DNA of 64,000 nt from Volvox africanus (GCA_030268105.1 BSDZ01000004.1:3769001-3833000); one strand, 5' to 3'. Numbered from the stretch's first letter, positions 1-17,700 are shown. Notes: generated by a model from the sequence alone, not told the origin. Made by a program: numbers and translations.

Positions 1-1010
1 AAAGTAATATGGAATACGCCTTCCTGTCGTGAATCCTTCGATTACGGGGTTGCCCCATGCAACCAGCTTCAATGCTGATTATTGCTTCCAGGTGCCATGA
101 ACCATTTACGATGTAATAGAACTACAATCTTTGAATAATTTCTTTGTTATTATTGATGGGTTACCAACCATCCTGCGACGGAGGGCCCAGCTTACAAACC
201 CACGGTACGCTGAACTACATATTCCGTTGTGAAGTATTATTTTACCAGAAGATATGACCAAGTTATTAAAAAGCCCTCTAAATGACACAATCGGTTGCGG
301 TGTGGCAACCGAACTGAGCAGGTTACTGCGCCCGAACGGAGAAGGCCCGACGTGCCGAAGCAGATGGGCGAGCTTGTAGGGTATATGCTGCACTGGCGAA
401 GCCTGCGCCATCCCCATGGGTGGTAGCTGAGTTTCGTCCCTCGCGATCTGGCGAAACGACCACTAACCATGCATTCAAAATTCCGGGGACGCGCAAGCAG
501 GTTCGTACACCTCCGAAGGACAAGGGATTTGGGTGTCTTTCAATCTGTCGGTCTCTGCTAAATTTGGCAATCCTCGTGGGACTGCTGTATCACAGCGTCA
601 CTGCTTTCGTACGTAAAATTGGAGGAACAGAATTCAGCTCCGGGAGACATTTGGGATTTTGTGAAATTCCGATGTCAGAGCAGAGTCAACACAGGTGTTG
701 ATCGTATGTTACCAATGTTGGCTGTGCCAACCGTACCATGCAAGCTCTGGCGCAGTCATCCCGCGCGTTTGTTTTCTCTGCAACATTTCAACAACTCCAC
801 GCCTCACAAGGAAAACGATTGTCCATACATACTCTCATCCCTTGACTTCGCTCTACAATAGCGGGCTTCCAAGTTCTCTATAGGCTTCAAGTGTCAGATC
901 CTGGAGCAGCTGGCGGAAGGTGCGGACGCTGGGGTGCCACGGTGGGGACCTCGTCCTAACATAACTTGTCCAGTCTCCTCCCCGTCGTCTTTAGGAACCT
1001 TGGGATTGTG
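1..1010. other. Left-edge region without a supported gene
   Basis: I see no ORF here with convincing protein character. A short stretch near 890-945 could be an exon: an AG at about 887-888 is followed by an open frame reading roughly CQILEQLAEGADAGVPR and then a GTGGGG donor. If real, it would be an upstream exon of the gene that follows. I could not join it in phase to the next exon, so it stays a possibility only. Confidence 0.3.
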
Positions 1011-2880
1011 ATGGCGGCAACCTCAAGCGCCCCTGGTTTTCGCCACCTATCCGCAGATCGCACTAAGGTTGCGCAGCGGCTTGAAACTCTGGCGGCGGCC
1101 TGTGCTGAGGCCCTCGAGTCGCACTCCTCGCAGTGGCCCTCTGGAGCCGGCAGCCCCGGGGGCTCATCTACGAAGCACACGTGCCTTAGGAGAGCAGGCA
1201 AGGGCATCAGCGGGGATGCACACTTGGCGAGCAAGGATGCTGGCACGCCGTCAAGCACTCCCGCCCGGGCCGCCGCGGCATTGCGGCAGCGCAATATCTC
1301 GCGAACACCGACAGCCACTGGTTCAGGCGTGGATTTGGAGCGCACACCAACGCGGCCGCCCACGCCCCCGACCGCTTTGAGGCCCGCTTCCAGCACAGCT
1401 GCAAAGCCACGGAGTCGATATCCACCATCACCCACGTCAGCGCGACTGGGTTCTTCAGTCCCAAGGCGACTAGCTGCTGCGGCAGCAGGACTACCGACCC
1501 CGGCCACTAACGCCTTCTTAAGGAAAAACGGAGCCACGGCCTCCACAGGCGTTGTTGGTTTCGTAACTCGCGATGCCGCCCCAGAGCTATCGGAAGGGAC
1601 TCTGGGGTTTCGCAGACGGCTTGCTTACACGGATGCCAGTTACGCTGCAGAGGGGCGCGACTTAACATCGGCGGAAAGCCCCGTCTTTGGCAGCACGGCA
1701 CCGTCAACGCCTTTGACCTCGATAAAGTATAACGTGACGGGCATGGCGTCTGCCAAAAAGGCAGAGGTAGCCCGCTCGGAAGCGACGAGGAGACGCCTGG
1801 TTAAGGTGGCAACGCTGGGCGTTGTGGAGGACGCCATAGGCTTGGATGGTGCGCCGGCAGATGTGGCGGTGACACCAACGCAGGGCGAGACGCCACTGCG
1901 GTTCGCTTGGCAGGACCCCGTAGATCTGCTTCCTCCGGGCTCGGTACATAAGTTTATCGGTACGAGGGGGCGGTGGCGGTAAAGCCGTTCGTATGTAGCT
2001 TTTCTATAGAGAGACAGTGGGGCATGGCCGAGAGATGGGGTAGGCACCGCTTTCTCGGGGAGGTGCGGAGCGGAGCGGTTCGTGTGACGCATCTGGACTG
2101 TGACTTGGATCATTGACTGGGAATTTGCATGACAGAGAACGGAGCGGACTGGGCATTAGAACCGGATTCATGGGGAGGTCGGGAATGGTCTCGTTTCATC
2201 CCAGTTGTTTTATAATTTTGTCACAGGTCTCTAGGAAAGACCAAGTATCCTGGATCTCCTGCAGCTGTTTTATATGACATGACAATACTCGTGTTGTTTC
2301 CTTGTATCCTGCATCGACCGTGCTGTGGGTACCTGCATCCGAAACATTTGCGGCGCGGCTTCCAGCCCTTGCAACCTTTTCTGCATCTGGGCCGTTGGTT
2401 TGATCCTCGTCCAACTCAACTTAGGCTAAGGCCCCCACAAACCGCGGGCTGCCCGCAGAAATACGTGACAGCGTATTGCCTCAGCGTGAAGGGACGCCCG
2501 CGATACGCCCTATATTACCTCAAATGATGTCTTGGGGCTCTTCTCACCTCGACCACAGGTACCGTACTCAGACGTGCTTTTAGTGAACCCTTGTCTTGTG
2601 AGCCTAAGACCGACAGCAGTATGCTGGTGAGTCTGTTGAGATATTTCCATACAGGCATACATAGTACGGACACAGCAAAACCTGCTGCTCCGAAACCAGA
2701 CGACAGGGCAGCAGATCCCGCACCATGGGGTCTCCTTTTACTAATCCAGCCAGCGGTGTGGTCCGCGCTGTGGATGTGGTCTCGCGCACCTCTGCATTTA
2801 TGGAAGATCGGGTCGGGGCCAGCATGATGAACGCAGCCACAGATGCGGCGCTTCCGGGGCATGGCACAGCCTTCCATTAG
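1011..2880 (+). CDS. Unrecognised Ser/Pro/Ala-rich protein
   Basis: I do not recognise this protein. Exon 1 (1011-1959) starts at an ATG after AGGAACCTTGGGATTGTG. A GTACGA donor follows codon phase 1. A branch-point-like CTAAT and CCAG acceptor at 2741-2749 open exon 2 (2750-2880) in matching phase, giving 359 aa in total. Residues 1-45 look helical. Residues about 50-230 are low-complexity and rich in Ser, Thr, Pro, Ala and Arg, with repeated TPT/PTPP motifs. The C-terminus (SGVVRAVDVVSRTSAFMEDR and onward) looks globular or helical. The N-terminal end is uncertain because an exon may lie upstream near 900. A separate protein-like exon at about 2998-3087 could not be joined in phase. Confidence 0.5.
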
Positions 2881-2997
2881 GGATGGCCGCCCCAGGCCAT
2901 GCTTTCCGATGATCCCTATCATGGTATGCTCCACTCGACATATCTGCCCCTGACGCCCTTGCTTCTTCCCGCACGGGAACCCCGTCATTCGTTCTGC

Positions 2998-3087
2998 TGC
3001 AGGGAACGCCTCCGTGCGGGCATGGCGGAACTGAATGCGGAGCTGTATAGGTCGTGGCGCGCCCTTGTGGACAGCGGCGCGATCTAA
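2998..3087 (+). CDS. Possible orphan terminal exon
   Basis: A CTGCAG acceptor is followed by an open frame reading ERLRAGMAELNAELYRSW and ending at TAA. Its composition is protein-like. No donor in the preceding exon provides the required phase 2, and an in-frame TAG at 2878-2880 separates the two. It may be an alternative 3' exon of the preceding gene, the remnant of another gene, or chance. Confidence 0.25.
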   Translation, partial: CRERLRAGMAELNAELYRSWRALVDSGAI

Positions 3088-4129
3088 CGTACATCAAAGC
3101 AATTAATCATCAAAACAGTAAATGCCCGAGCAAATGGGGAATAAAGAAGGATACCCCTGATTTCATGTCTAAGAGCACGACGACTCGACTATGGGGACGA
3201 CACGGCCTATGGATTAAGCCTGGTGTTCAGATCTTTAGCATTCCTTTCTTATAAAAGCCTTGACTTATTTTTATCGATCAATTTATTGCTTTAGTCGGCT
3301 CTTTATTCCTCTTTCAACCGAGAGGGAGCGCATACGAAAGAAGCAGGGGTCACCCCCGCTGATATTCAGGCGTTTTCCTATATTCATTGATCTCGATCTC
3401 ATCGTTACCCCATCCGGCCGGGCGGTCAAATTGGACAGTGTGTGTCGCTCGTGTTTCAAGGTAGGTTCCGTAGCTGTCACGCAAGCAACTATGACCCTTG
3501 GTGATGGCGGGCTCTGACGAACATATAGGATGTTGCGGAGCGTCATTCGGGCACATTGCGGCTATGCATATCCAGAAAACCGAGGAAGATGGAGTCGTGA
3601 CCTAGTTTGGTCGGAGTTCGGAGTCCCGTTTTCTTTTCTTTCGCGACGTACCAGGGGTGTTGGTCGTGCACATAGGAAGCAGATCCCTGACTTTATGGAG
3701 TTATCCTCATGGTTTGACCTGTAGAGCGGTTCTTCCAACAGAGGAGTCCTTCGATAAATCACGCCGTATCACAGCGTATGTAGTTGGTCGACAAGAACTG
3801 GTGGAATCCAGTGCAAATTGTATCAAGAACGCTTCAACTGGATCTAGGCCGCGACTTCCTCAACGTCATCATGTTTAGTCATCCATGTATCCCCGAAACC
3901 ACACGGCAAAAACAAAAATGGCTGGCGCTGCCTAATAAATCAAGTATAGCCCTTTATAAACCACATCATGTGAATCTGAATATGGCTACGCGTCTCGGAC
4001 GCAGCTACCGATTTCTGCACTGACATCAAAGCAGTTGGAGGCTTGGTACACATTTCCTGCATTGCGGAGGGTATAGTTTATAACAATTGCATATTATTAT
4101 GTGTTCGACGTTTAATTGAATGATTTAAG
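3088..4129. other. Intergenic region, nothing recognised
   Basis: The sequence is moderately AT-rich and has no protein-like ORF. It holds an AT-rich patch at 4076-4110 just upstream of the next start codon, a plausible 5' flank of the dioxygenase gene. No RNA gene is visible. Confidence 0.4.
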
Positions 4130-8798
<4,669 letters not shown>

Positions 8799-9867
8799 CG
8801 TCGCCCATACGCGCGAACCAACATACCGTTGAGCTTGCCCGCGGGATTATACATGGAGCAGGATGCTACATCCTTAACACGCGCATGGCTGCATATGTTA
8901 TCGCAGCAGTTGTCGCTAGGGCTTTTGCACTGTTAGGTATCGATGTTGACCGGTATGTATGCTCCAGCTCAGAGTCCTATGTGTGCTGCTTTTAGGATGC
9001 GGTAGGAGGAGCTGAGACCAAGTGCAGAGCTGAGAGGGGACATGTTTAGGAGGTTCGTAACTTGTAGGCCGTGTGGCAATGCTGTAAATGGACCGCATGA
9101 CATCATCATGCACTCTTCTGCCATGTTCCTTTCCCCTCAAAAACGTACTCAGAGCATGCGTAGTTGTTGAATTTAAGAGCTTGAGTGTCCTGAGGATCCG
9201 GATTATCTAGGATAGACATGACGGGAAGATAAAACCCGTGCGGATACACTTCACAGAAAGCCATCAGACGCTTTGGATGCATAAAGGACGAGGTAAAAGA
9301 CTCAACCAGTATCAAGGCAACAGTTTGTTTCTTTACTGTCGTTTTAATGACACGTTGTATCATTGGACATCCCCCAACACATGACGCAACGCAGCCCACT
9401 GGTGTCACATTTCCTTCGGACACCGCTTTTCCACCTACCTACCTTCGCGCTTACGCTGACCGCAAGTGCTCACGGGCCCTATTGCCCCTGAGTAACCACA
9501 TCCTGTTATATATGTATATATATATATAGCTTTCCAGAAGTACTAGGCGCCCGAGTGCTCCTGTACCCGTCGCCGCTTCTTCTTCTTCTTCTTCTCTGCC
9601 CCTTCCGCTTCTCCCGAACCAGGGGTACTTTTCGGTTTCGCGCCTCGGTCCCACTGTTCGTCTGTCCCTCTATCCTTCTGTCCCCCTGTCCCTCTGTCTC
9701 TCCCGCTGTTCCCGGCCCGGACTCGTGTGCAGGAATCAGGGTATACCGATAACTGCAGGTCAGAAAGGCATCATAAGGTTCACGTGCAATCACAGCAGAG
9801 ACCAAACCCCACTGCGATGTCGTCCTCCCACCATTGCTCTCTACTTGCCCCGAGCTTGGTCCCCTCC
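8799..9867. other. Convergent intergenic region
   Basis: Lies between the convergent ends of the AlkB-type gene (+) and the RAP gene (-), so it should hold both 3' UTRs. It contains TGTAA at 9083-9087, a TA repeat near 9508-9528, a CTT run at about 9575-9595 and a pyrimidine-rich CTGTCCCTCT tract at 9660-9715. No gene is supported. Confidence 0.5.
9083..9087 (+). terminator. TGTAA polyadenylation signal, AlkB-type gene
   Basis: TGTAA is the usual polyadenylation signal in Chlamydomonas and Volvox. This copy lies 285 bp past the stop codon, a normal 3' UTR distance for this group. It is a single pentamer and so weak evidence alone. Confidence 0.4.
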
Positions 9868-12800
9868 TCACTCGCGTCCTCTCAACAGCCGCTGCAGATA
9901 TGCCTCCCGCTCCGCATCGTTCGAAATAGCCCGCCAAGTCTCCACATCCACCACCACCACGCGCCAGCCCAATCGACGAAGCTGTCTCACACGCGCGATC
10001 CACATCCCCCTCGGCCCCGCCCCTGATGTTGCAAGCCCCACACCATCCTGCTGGTGCTGGTTCTGGTGCCAGTGCTGCTGATGAGTCGGCTGCGATTTCC
10101 GGCTGATAAAATTCGAGCCGGTTACAGCTGCTGAAGGCATCCGTATTTGTGGCGCAAAGCGGTCGCGGAGCAACACATCAAGCGCCTCCCTGGATGCAGC
10201 CTCCAGCTCTTGCATTGCACTCAAGTCTCTTCCTCCCTTTCCAAGCACATTTTCAGCCCAATCACCGACGGCGTCGCCACCGCGGCCGCCGCTACCGCTG
10301 CTCCGCACGTAGATAGCCAGCCACCTGGACGGCACCGCCACATCCACATCGTCCGGCTGAGCCACGGTGAGCCCCATCCGCCGAGTTAGGAGATGAACCA
10401 ACTGCAGGATAGGACAAGACGACGGGGTCACAGCCGTATGGCACGAACGTGTTCAGAATGGTATAAGAAAGTTTAGAGCGGAGTTCCAAAGTACGCGCTT
10501 TCCTTTGTTTCCCACCCCGTTCCTGACCGTCCCTCCCCACTCCGTCCCTCGCCGTCCTCCCCACCCCGGCCCTCGCCGTCCTCCCCACCCCGGCCCTCGC
10601 CGTCCCTCCCCACCCGCCCCGGCCCTCCCTGCCCCGCCCCATCGTCTCCTCACCTCGTTGCGAACCCGTTGCACCTCGTCCACCAGCTGATCTCCCCGCC
10701 AATGGTAAAGAAGGTCGCGTTTGATCCGGGCCAGCTCCTAATGAGGAAGGACAGAGCGGTGGGGACATCTAGCCGGGGTCCAAACCCTTAGGTCCTGTCT
10801 CCATCCGGCGGGGATGGGCATCAGATGCACCGGACCGGGGAAATTAGCCTCACAGCCGGGGCTGGCCAAGAGGACACGGAGTGGAACGATGGAGTGAGGG
10901 AACCGCAAAAGAACGGAGGGAGGGAGAGAGAGAGGGAGGGAGGAAGGCAGGTGGCATAGGTAGTGCAATTTCTGATCCTTCTTTTGATCCCCCGCGACTT
11001 CAGCGGTGTCACGTACCTTGGGGGTGCTCAGTATTGCTGCGGCCTGCTCAGCTGCCCCTGGCGGTGCCCACTCCGCTGCTGCCGCTAGCGGCCCAGAACT
11101 GCCCTTGCCCCTGCCACCGAGGCCAGCGGAGGATGTAGCTAGTTGCTCCAAAATATACAGCAACGCCATGTACGGCCCCTCAATAGCTGGATGCAAAGGC
11201 ACGTACTCGCCGTACGCCGCCGCCAGCTTCTCTAGGGCCTTGCGCCCCAGCGGCGCCGCTGCCGCTAACACCTCCTCACGCGTCGCCCGCGGCTGACATG
11301 CTGGCGACGCGGCGGAGGCCGCGGCGGGGGATGTCGGCGACACGGTGCTACCAGGCCCTGCTGCCACAGCCGTGCGTCGGCCTGACGGCGCCACATCAGC
11401 ACCGTACAGGAGCGCAGCGTGCAGCAGGTATAGCAGCGTGCACTCGTCCATGGCCTTCACGCCTGAAGCAGCGACGGCGCAAAGGCCCGATTCCCAAACC
11501 GTCGGTGGTAAGGCGCCGTGCATTGCCGTACACCACAGAAGCACAGCTCGATGAGCCGCTCCTAGGCGCTGCATTGGGAGCCCGGGGGGGGAGCCCGAGG
11601 AGGCGGCCTGGGCGACAAGAGCAGCAGAGAGATGGATGGATGTATCCGGGCGCAGGGATTAATGGACCAGGACCAGTAGCTGTATGCACAATAACATTCG
11701 CTCAAAAGACAGCAGCAGGTTCGGGGGAACCGAGATGCAGTGTGAGATGGGCGGCTCTGGCAAAGTGTTATTGGGCATCGAGTGATGTATATTTACCTGA
11801 TAGCCCGAATGCAGGCTGGCCACCTGCTATGTCCAAAGCTATGTCCGAACACAGGCTCGCCACCTGGCCCCGACCGCTGTCCGCTGACCCGCCCATATAT
11901 AGGTGGCCAGCCTGCATTCGGGCTATCAGGTAAATACCGTTCGCCACCTCGGTGTAACGCTATGAGGACGTATCCTTAAATTTCAACAAGGTGCTGCACG
12001 AAAGAAAGAAAGGTCGAGAGCTCGGAGGCCTTATCCCCGTCTTTATACAGAACCCATATCCATATTCCATTTCCCGAATGTCGACCTCTGCCAAAATGTA
12101 TGCTGCAGCAATAAAGGGCCAGGCCCCGTGGAGGAGGATGGGTTTTGTTTGGAGGAGGGGCCAGGCCCCGCAGCGTTTTCGTCCCGGAAGTGCACGAAAT
12201 ACGTAATGGTATGCCGTATGCCGTACACACCTGCAGGAGTTGAATGTATCGATGACCTGGTTCGTGGCCAGCCCATGCCAGTGCCCATGCCAGCGTCACG
12301 ACCTGCGCTTCCGAGACACGCTCTTCATGCTCGACGATGATCGGCTTGGGCAAACGGAAATGACCAGCTGCTTAGCTGCCGGAAAGGGAACGAACAAACG
12401 TCCCTCCTTTCGTTGTAATGGTGCATCCACTGACGAAAATGGAGATGCGGGCCCGGCATATTGTGTTCACCCGTCCGCTGCTCCGCGCACATATACACAC
12501 ATACGCACATACACACGCATATTACATTACAAAGCTGTATACAGGCGCACGAGACATACGCCCACAATTCTTACTCTGCCTACCTCCTGCTTCCTAGTTC
12601 ACTTCCTTCCGTGTAAGAACATACCTGTGTTAAATCGGCGCCGTTCTCAAAGCCTGCCACTGCGGCGGCTTCCAGCGCATGCAGCATCCTTGGCGTCAGG
12701 CGTGATCCTCCGGGCACAGCCGTCTCGATCATGTAAGATAGCATGGGATGCAACAGGCTAAGCTGGTATGCCGCCTCCAAAGATGGAACGGGTAACGGTG

Positions 12801-13049
12801 CTTCTGCTTCTGCGTGAACTGGTGCGCCGGGCAAGTACCGAGCGACTCCCCATGGCAATTCCCAAAACAGGCTGGTGTTGCATCCCCAAGACCCTTCATT
12901 GCATGCAGTAGATACAACGCTGCTGGAAAGAGTTTTTGTCGATGCAGCTGGCGGAATAAAATATTTGCTTCCGGGAGCGATGTTGCTCCCGTCAGAAGAC
13001 GCCCCCGTGCGCCAAATCAGCGGTAGGCCAGCAGCTAGTGAAGCCGTCA
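9868..13049 (-). CDS. RAP-domain protein, probable organellar RNA factor (5' end unresolved)
   Basis: Exons on the - strand: 13049-12625, 11568-11017, 10737-10654, 10401-9868, in agreeing phase, giving at least 531 aa. The C-terminus carries a RAP domain (about the last 45 residues): RQLRRLGWRVVVVDVETW, then a final AEREAYLQRLL helix. In Chlamydomonas, RAP domains end many octotricopeptide-repeat and FAST-kinase-like proteins that act on chloroplast or mitochondrial RNA, so a role in organellar RNA processing or translation is inferred. The middle part (HRAVLLWCTAMHG, CTLLYLLHAALLYG, PYMALLYILEQL) looks like paired helices, with an Ala/Pro-rich insert. No classical OPR repeat was confirmed. 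The first mapped exon lacks an ATG and appears to begin at an AACAG acceptor, so at least one 5' exon, perhaps in 13.1-14.5 kb, is missing. A 36-bp inverted-repeat element and a minisatellite lie in its introns. Confidence 0.75.
10527..10625 (+). repeat. GC-rich minisatellite in RAP-gene intron
   Basis: Two to four imperfect copies of a unit of about 24 bp (CCTCGCCGTCCTCCCCACCC core) sit in the last intron of the RAP gene. The pyrimidine-rich strand is the + strand. Confidence 0.75.
11790..11936. mobile_element. MITE-like element with 36-bp perfect terminal inverted repeats
   Basis: Left arm 11790-11825 and right arm 11901-11936 are exact reverse complements over 36 bp and are separated by 75 bp. 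The unit is 147 bp in total and lies wholly in the first mapped intron of the RAP gene. There is no coding capacity. I see no clear target-site duplication outside the arms. A non-autonomous inverted-repeat transposon or a long intronic RNA hairpin both fit. Confidence 0.6.
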
Positions 13050-13050
13050 C

Positions 13051-14738
13051 TGTTCAGTTACACAAAGTGAATCAGATAAACTTGACGCAGAATCGCACTC
13101 ACGATTCCAGAAATGGGTTCAACGCACCGGCAGTTATCCGTCGGCTCATCAATCCTTCAACACACCAGATCCAAGGGTCGATGTTTTTTGAACTATGCAA
13201 AGTCTAAATGTAGCGCATGTTACAACTCTTCATCGTTCGCCGGTCACGACGTTTCGGTGCCCTCGGTCAGTCGTTCAGAATGCCCATGCAAACAGATGCG
13301 CTACTACAACAACTATACATGTGCCTGGTTTTATGGTGCCAAATGACATATAAAAAATATGCATTGGCACATGTTTCCTGTCCCCCCAGACTAATACCCG
13401 TAGCGGTTTGTATTGTTGTGCAGTTTTATCATATCTCGTCTCATGCCTTTGTGCCGTTTGCTGTGCATTATCAGCCAGCTGCTGCTGCGTGTTTCTCAAT
13501 TCATCGTAACACTCCCAAATCCGCTGCAGCAGAACATATGCTCTCGTGTGCCCCAAGGGAGCCATGAGTCAGCTGTGGCCAAGTCCCTGCAAGGGCCCTG
13601 GGTAGCTGATGGTGTATTCAGAATCATTGTAGCACGAAAGATAGTTTCTGACATCGCAATGATTGATATTGATGTGAGCAATGCGTTGGGGGAATGGAAA
13701 TGTGACATCATATGCCACTCAAATTGGCAATGTTTCTTGCACGCTCGCCCTGAGGTCCCGCAAAAGGGTCATTACCGCATTTTGTTGCAACCCAAATCCT
13801 AAGCAATTCCCGTCATATCTGATTCATACCTTTATTCATAGACATCTCTCCTAGAGAAATCAAGTCTCTGGACGGGAGTAAGGAAACACCGTCCACATAG
13901 TGTTCTTTTTGCGCATCAGTAATCTATACTTTAGCGTCACCGACCGGGACGCAGTTTTGATCCACCACTACTTCTGTTGTAATGATTTTTTCTCCGCGTC
14001 GTGAACTTTAATTACCACCCCTTTATTCTGAATCCCATAATAGCTTGCCACACTAACACTAGCAATGGATGGGGAAGGTGACGAACGCGACAACTGTTAC
14101 TAACCACCCACCACCTGCCCTGTTCCTAACTACGCCACGAGAGCGATAAGATGGGCTGTTTCTACCGGCCACGACTTCTACTAGGCAGTAAGAACTCGAT
14201 AAGTGAACCCCATTCGATGGTTTTGGAAAAGGGTACACCTTCGACTCTAATGCCGGGGAAGAATTGCAAATAGTTGTCTCCGCCTCAAGGCGTATCGGGT
14301 GTATGGGGATGATAACCCCGTTAGGTCTCCGTTCATGAACTAGCGACTAGCGACAGAAGGGGCGCCACTGCCCCAACCAACATGCAACACATGAACATCC
14401 CAAAGATAAGCTCACGTATCGGAAGCGGTGCGTACAGCTCCTGCTTATTAACTTAATTTTGGGGGTAAATCATCTTGGTAGCGCAACCCTCTGAAATAAC
14501 TGGCAAGAGCATGTTTACAGCACTCGGGGATATGCAATTTCTATTTAGACAGTTTGCTTAACAGTTAGCCTCGTTACGATGCTTAAACGTGCCTACTTAA
14601 ACCACAACGGTTGCCGCCTGCGCACGCCGCCTGCACACCGCTTAAAGAATTTCACGATAAGAACACGGGGGGATAAATCGCTTCTGCACGAGCACAAAAA
14701 ACGGCGCCCGTCAAGTGCCAAGCACATTCAAATTACCA
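13051..14738. other. Region between RAP gene and AIMP1-like gene
   Basis: Expected to hold the missing 5' exon or exons and promoter of the RAP gene, and the 3' UTR of the AIMP1-like gene. A helical open stretch on the - strand (about 13537-13400, reading RIWECYDELRNTQQQLADN) preceded by a CTGCAG is a candidate exon, but it could not be joined in phase. The stretch 13.8-14.5 kb shows nothing recognisable. Confidence 0.35.
14515..14519 (-). terminator. TGTAA polyadenylation signal, AIMP1-like gene
   Basis: TTACA on + reads TGTAA on the - strand, 220 bp past the stop codon of the AIMP1-like gene. A single pentamer, so modest support. Confidence 0.35.
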
Positions 14739-17700
14739 TCATTTCACCCAGCCATTTGGCACCGAGGAGCTGAGCGGCCCCTTGCTTGTCATGAAGGGCT
14801 TCTCCTTGTAAACCGGCGTTCCAGCTGTGGTCATGACAAGGCCAAGGGACACACCAACGCCATTTTGTTGAAAGGATATCCGATGCCGTAACGTGTTGGC
14901 AGGATGACATCCAGACGCTAAATGACCAAGATGATAGTGACAGCGGAATAAGCAGCTGGCGCATGTGTTAGTCAGCCCGACAATTCCCCCCAAGTTGGGA
15001 AGTGCGAAATGTAACCATGCAGACGCGGATGTGGTACCGCTGCGGTACACACCGAAGCACTGAACCAATTGCAAATGCAGAGCCCTTTGGCAACCACCTT
15101 CGTTCGTCTTCATGTCGGGGAAGAGCCGCTCCAGGACCTTCTTCTTGGGATTAATCTCTTCCACTGGGTTACCGGTAAAACTGCGTAACCGCGAACGGGT
15201 GACAGGAGAGGAAAGATGCAGGCGTCTAGTATTATTATCAAAAGGCTTGCCCGTCAACAATGCAAGTATAGGGTTTTCCAAAATACTGAAGACAGGTGAA
15301 GGAGGCTGTGAGTCGCCCCGACTGCATTGCCAGCCGCATTGTCGACACATTCAAGTAAACGACGGCAAGAGGAAAGCCCCGGGCATAGCCTGCATAGCTA
15401 GCTCACCCTTCCACTGTAAGCCTCTCGCCAATCGGCACTCCATCCGGCACCAGAACGGGCTCCACCTTCCCGTGTGAGTCATCGGAGGCACATAACACCT
15501 GCGCCATGACAGCACTTATGCGAGTTAATCGAGGGGTAACGTGAAGTAAGGCAGTAAAATTCTGTCAGATAGATGCAAGTCACGTTAAGACAATCAAAGG
15601 CTTGAATGCGGGTCAGGAACGTACAGCGGCAATGGACCCGATGGTGAGGACAAGTCAGTAGGTGCTAGGTGTCGAGTGTGTGGCTGGGGCAACATACGTA
15701 ATTGGGAGCCTCAGATATTCTCAAACTTTGCATCCCACTGCCCTGATGGGCGTCAAATTGAGAATTTTCATCAACGGTCCGTCCTGCTTTGGCACGATAT
15801 TTGTCCCGTCCAAAACATATAGCAGTATAAGCCTCAGACCCAGCAAACATTACAGTGCAAACCTCAGATATTCTCAAACTTTGCATCCCACTGCCCTGAC
15901 GGGCGTCAAATCGAGAATTTTCATCAAAGGCCTTTCACCAGCGTTATGTCGCTGCTGCAAGCACGCCAGGCTGCGAGTTGACCGAGGTGCACGTTCGTTC
16001 GTTCGTGCACCTCGACAGACACGTCCCCAGCAAGACCACAGCAAAGTAACACAGCTCCTTGTGTGACCATTCTTTCTTTTCATTTAGTCTTTACATCTTC
16101 CAATTGCATATTTCACCTAGATTACATCTGATCCCCCTGCCCTCGCACCATGCCGTAGCTCATGACGTCGCGCATCTTGGCGGGTTTCAGGTTGCAGACC
16201 ACCACCACCACCCGGTCCTGCAAAAATCAGGGAATTACGTTCAGCAGTGCGCCGTATTGGACAAAACATAAAAGGAAACAGTTACCATACGGCAAAGTTT
16301 GGCTGTAATCAAAGCTACAAGGTTAGTCTATAAGCAAGGATGGTTCGCTCTGTAGGGAGCACTAGGAGTAATAGCAGTGATAATATGTGTCAGCTCTACT
16401 CGAGTTCAGAAAAACTTATCACAAAGCCTTCGCAATCCGTAACTCTGTGACAATGCACAGAAGGTCCTCCGCCCCAGTCCGTCCCCCAGACGCAGTAGGT
16501 TGCAGGAGTAAGAGGGCCGCAGGAAGAGGAGACGATGCGTTAATGCCATGTGCGACACATATCTCGATCCAGATTCATTCAAACCCTCCGCGGCACCTGC
16601 ATCTGCTCCAGCGGGACGAAATTACGTAGGCCAGAAATGACCTGGCGGGGCTTCTCCTCGCCCACATCAATCTGCGTTGGGATGCAAAATGGCGCAGCCT
16701 TAAATTAAGCTACCCTACACACGGCGGTGCAACGGCATTGAATTAGGGCGGTCGACTAATGCTCGCGTACGGTCAATCATCCCGGCACCGGCGCTACACA
16801 GATATTCCTCCACTGATCTGTAGGAGAGCTAGCAGGCGCATGGCAGCCTAGGCATACGAACGATCTAACTACTTCACTCTCCACGTTCCCAGACGTATAT
16901 TATCTTTGATACACGCCAGCCAGGAGCATCCCAAACATCCTGATCAGTCTAGTCAGGGACCCACCAGTCCCTTGCCAGCTCACCTCCTCCAGGTACAATG
17001 CATCCGCATTGGGATGTTTATCCACCTTGACGATACGCCCTACTCGGCAGTCAAGCATATCAATAGTCGCATCCTCCTCACCCGCCTTGACCGCCGGCAG
17101 TGTCGTAGCAGCACCGTCCTTTTTAGCGCCCTTTGCCTCTTTGCCGCCTTCTTTCTTACCACCTTTGGCGTCCAGTGCTGGCCCGAGCGAAGGTTCTGTT
17201 GCAGCGGCCGCAGGCTTGGAGGGCGCAGACTTAGTGACCTGATGTAGAACACACGTAGGCGGGGCATGTTTGAGGATGAAACATTTTCGTCAACCATAAA
17301 GCAAACCTTGCCACCAGCGCAAAGCAGAGAAGACAAATGTGCAGATAGAGATACACCGTTTAAGCACCATAACGCTGACATGTTCGCACATACGCGTAAT
17401 TCTGACTCCAATCCTTCTAAGATTACGGCAAATCGCAACACGTCGCCGCTATCAGTATACAACGCTTACCTTCTCTTTCGTTGGTGCTGCCGTCGCGCCC
17501 TTTGCCTCTGCAGCGGGCGCAACATTGGCCGGCGCCGCTGCAGCGGGTGCCGCGGCTGCAGGGGGAACCTGCGTAAGGCCCAGTGGACGTTCGTAGGACT
17601 TCCAGGATCAAGCTACAAGAATACCAAGTGAAGAACGCAAAAACCTGATGCGGTTGATCGCTAGCATGCTAAAAGGAAAGTTACCCAGCTTATTGGGCTC

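Noticed and set aside
956..1546. 196-aa ORF on the - strand
   Set aside because: Antisense shadow of the Ser/Pro/Ala-rich exon; there is no independent support.
9506..10003. 165-aa - strand ORF overlapping the RAP gene end
   Set aside because: Wrong frame across the RAP domain exon, then 3' flank. It is not a separate gene.
13275..13565. Helical - strand ORF upstream of the RAP gene
   Set aside because: It could not be joined in phase to the RAP exons, so it is kept only as a remark in the intergenic entry.
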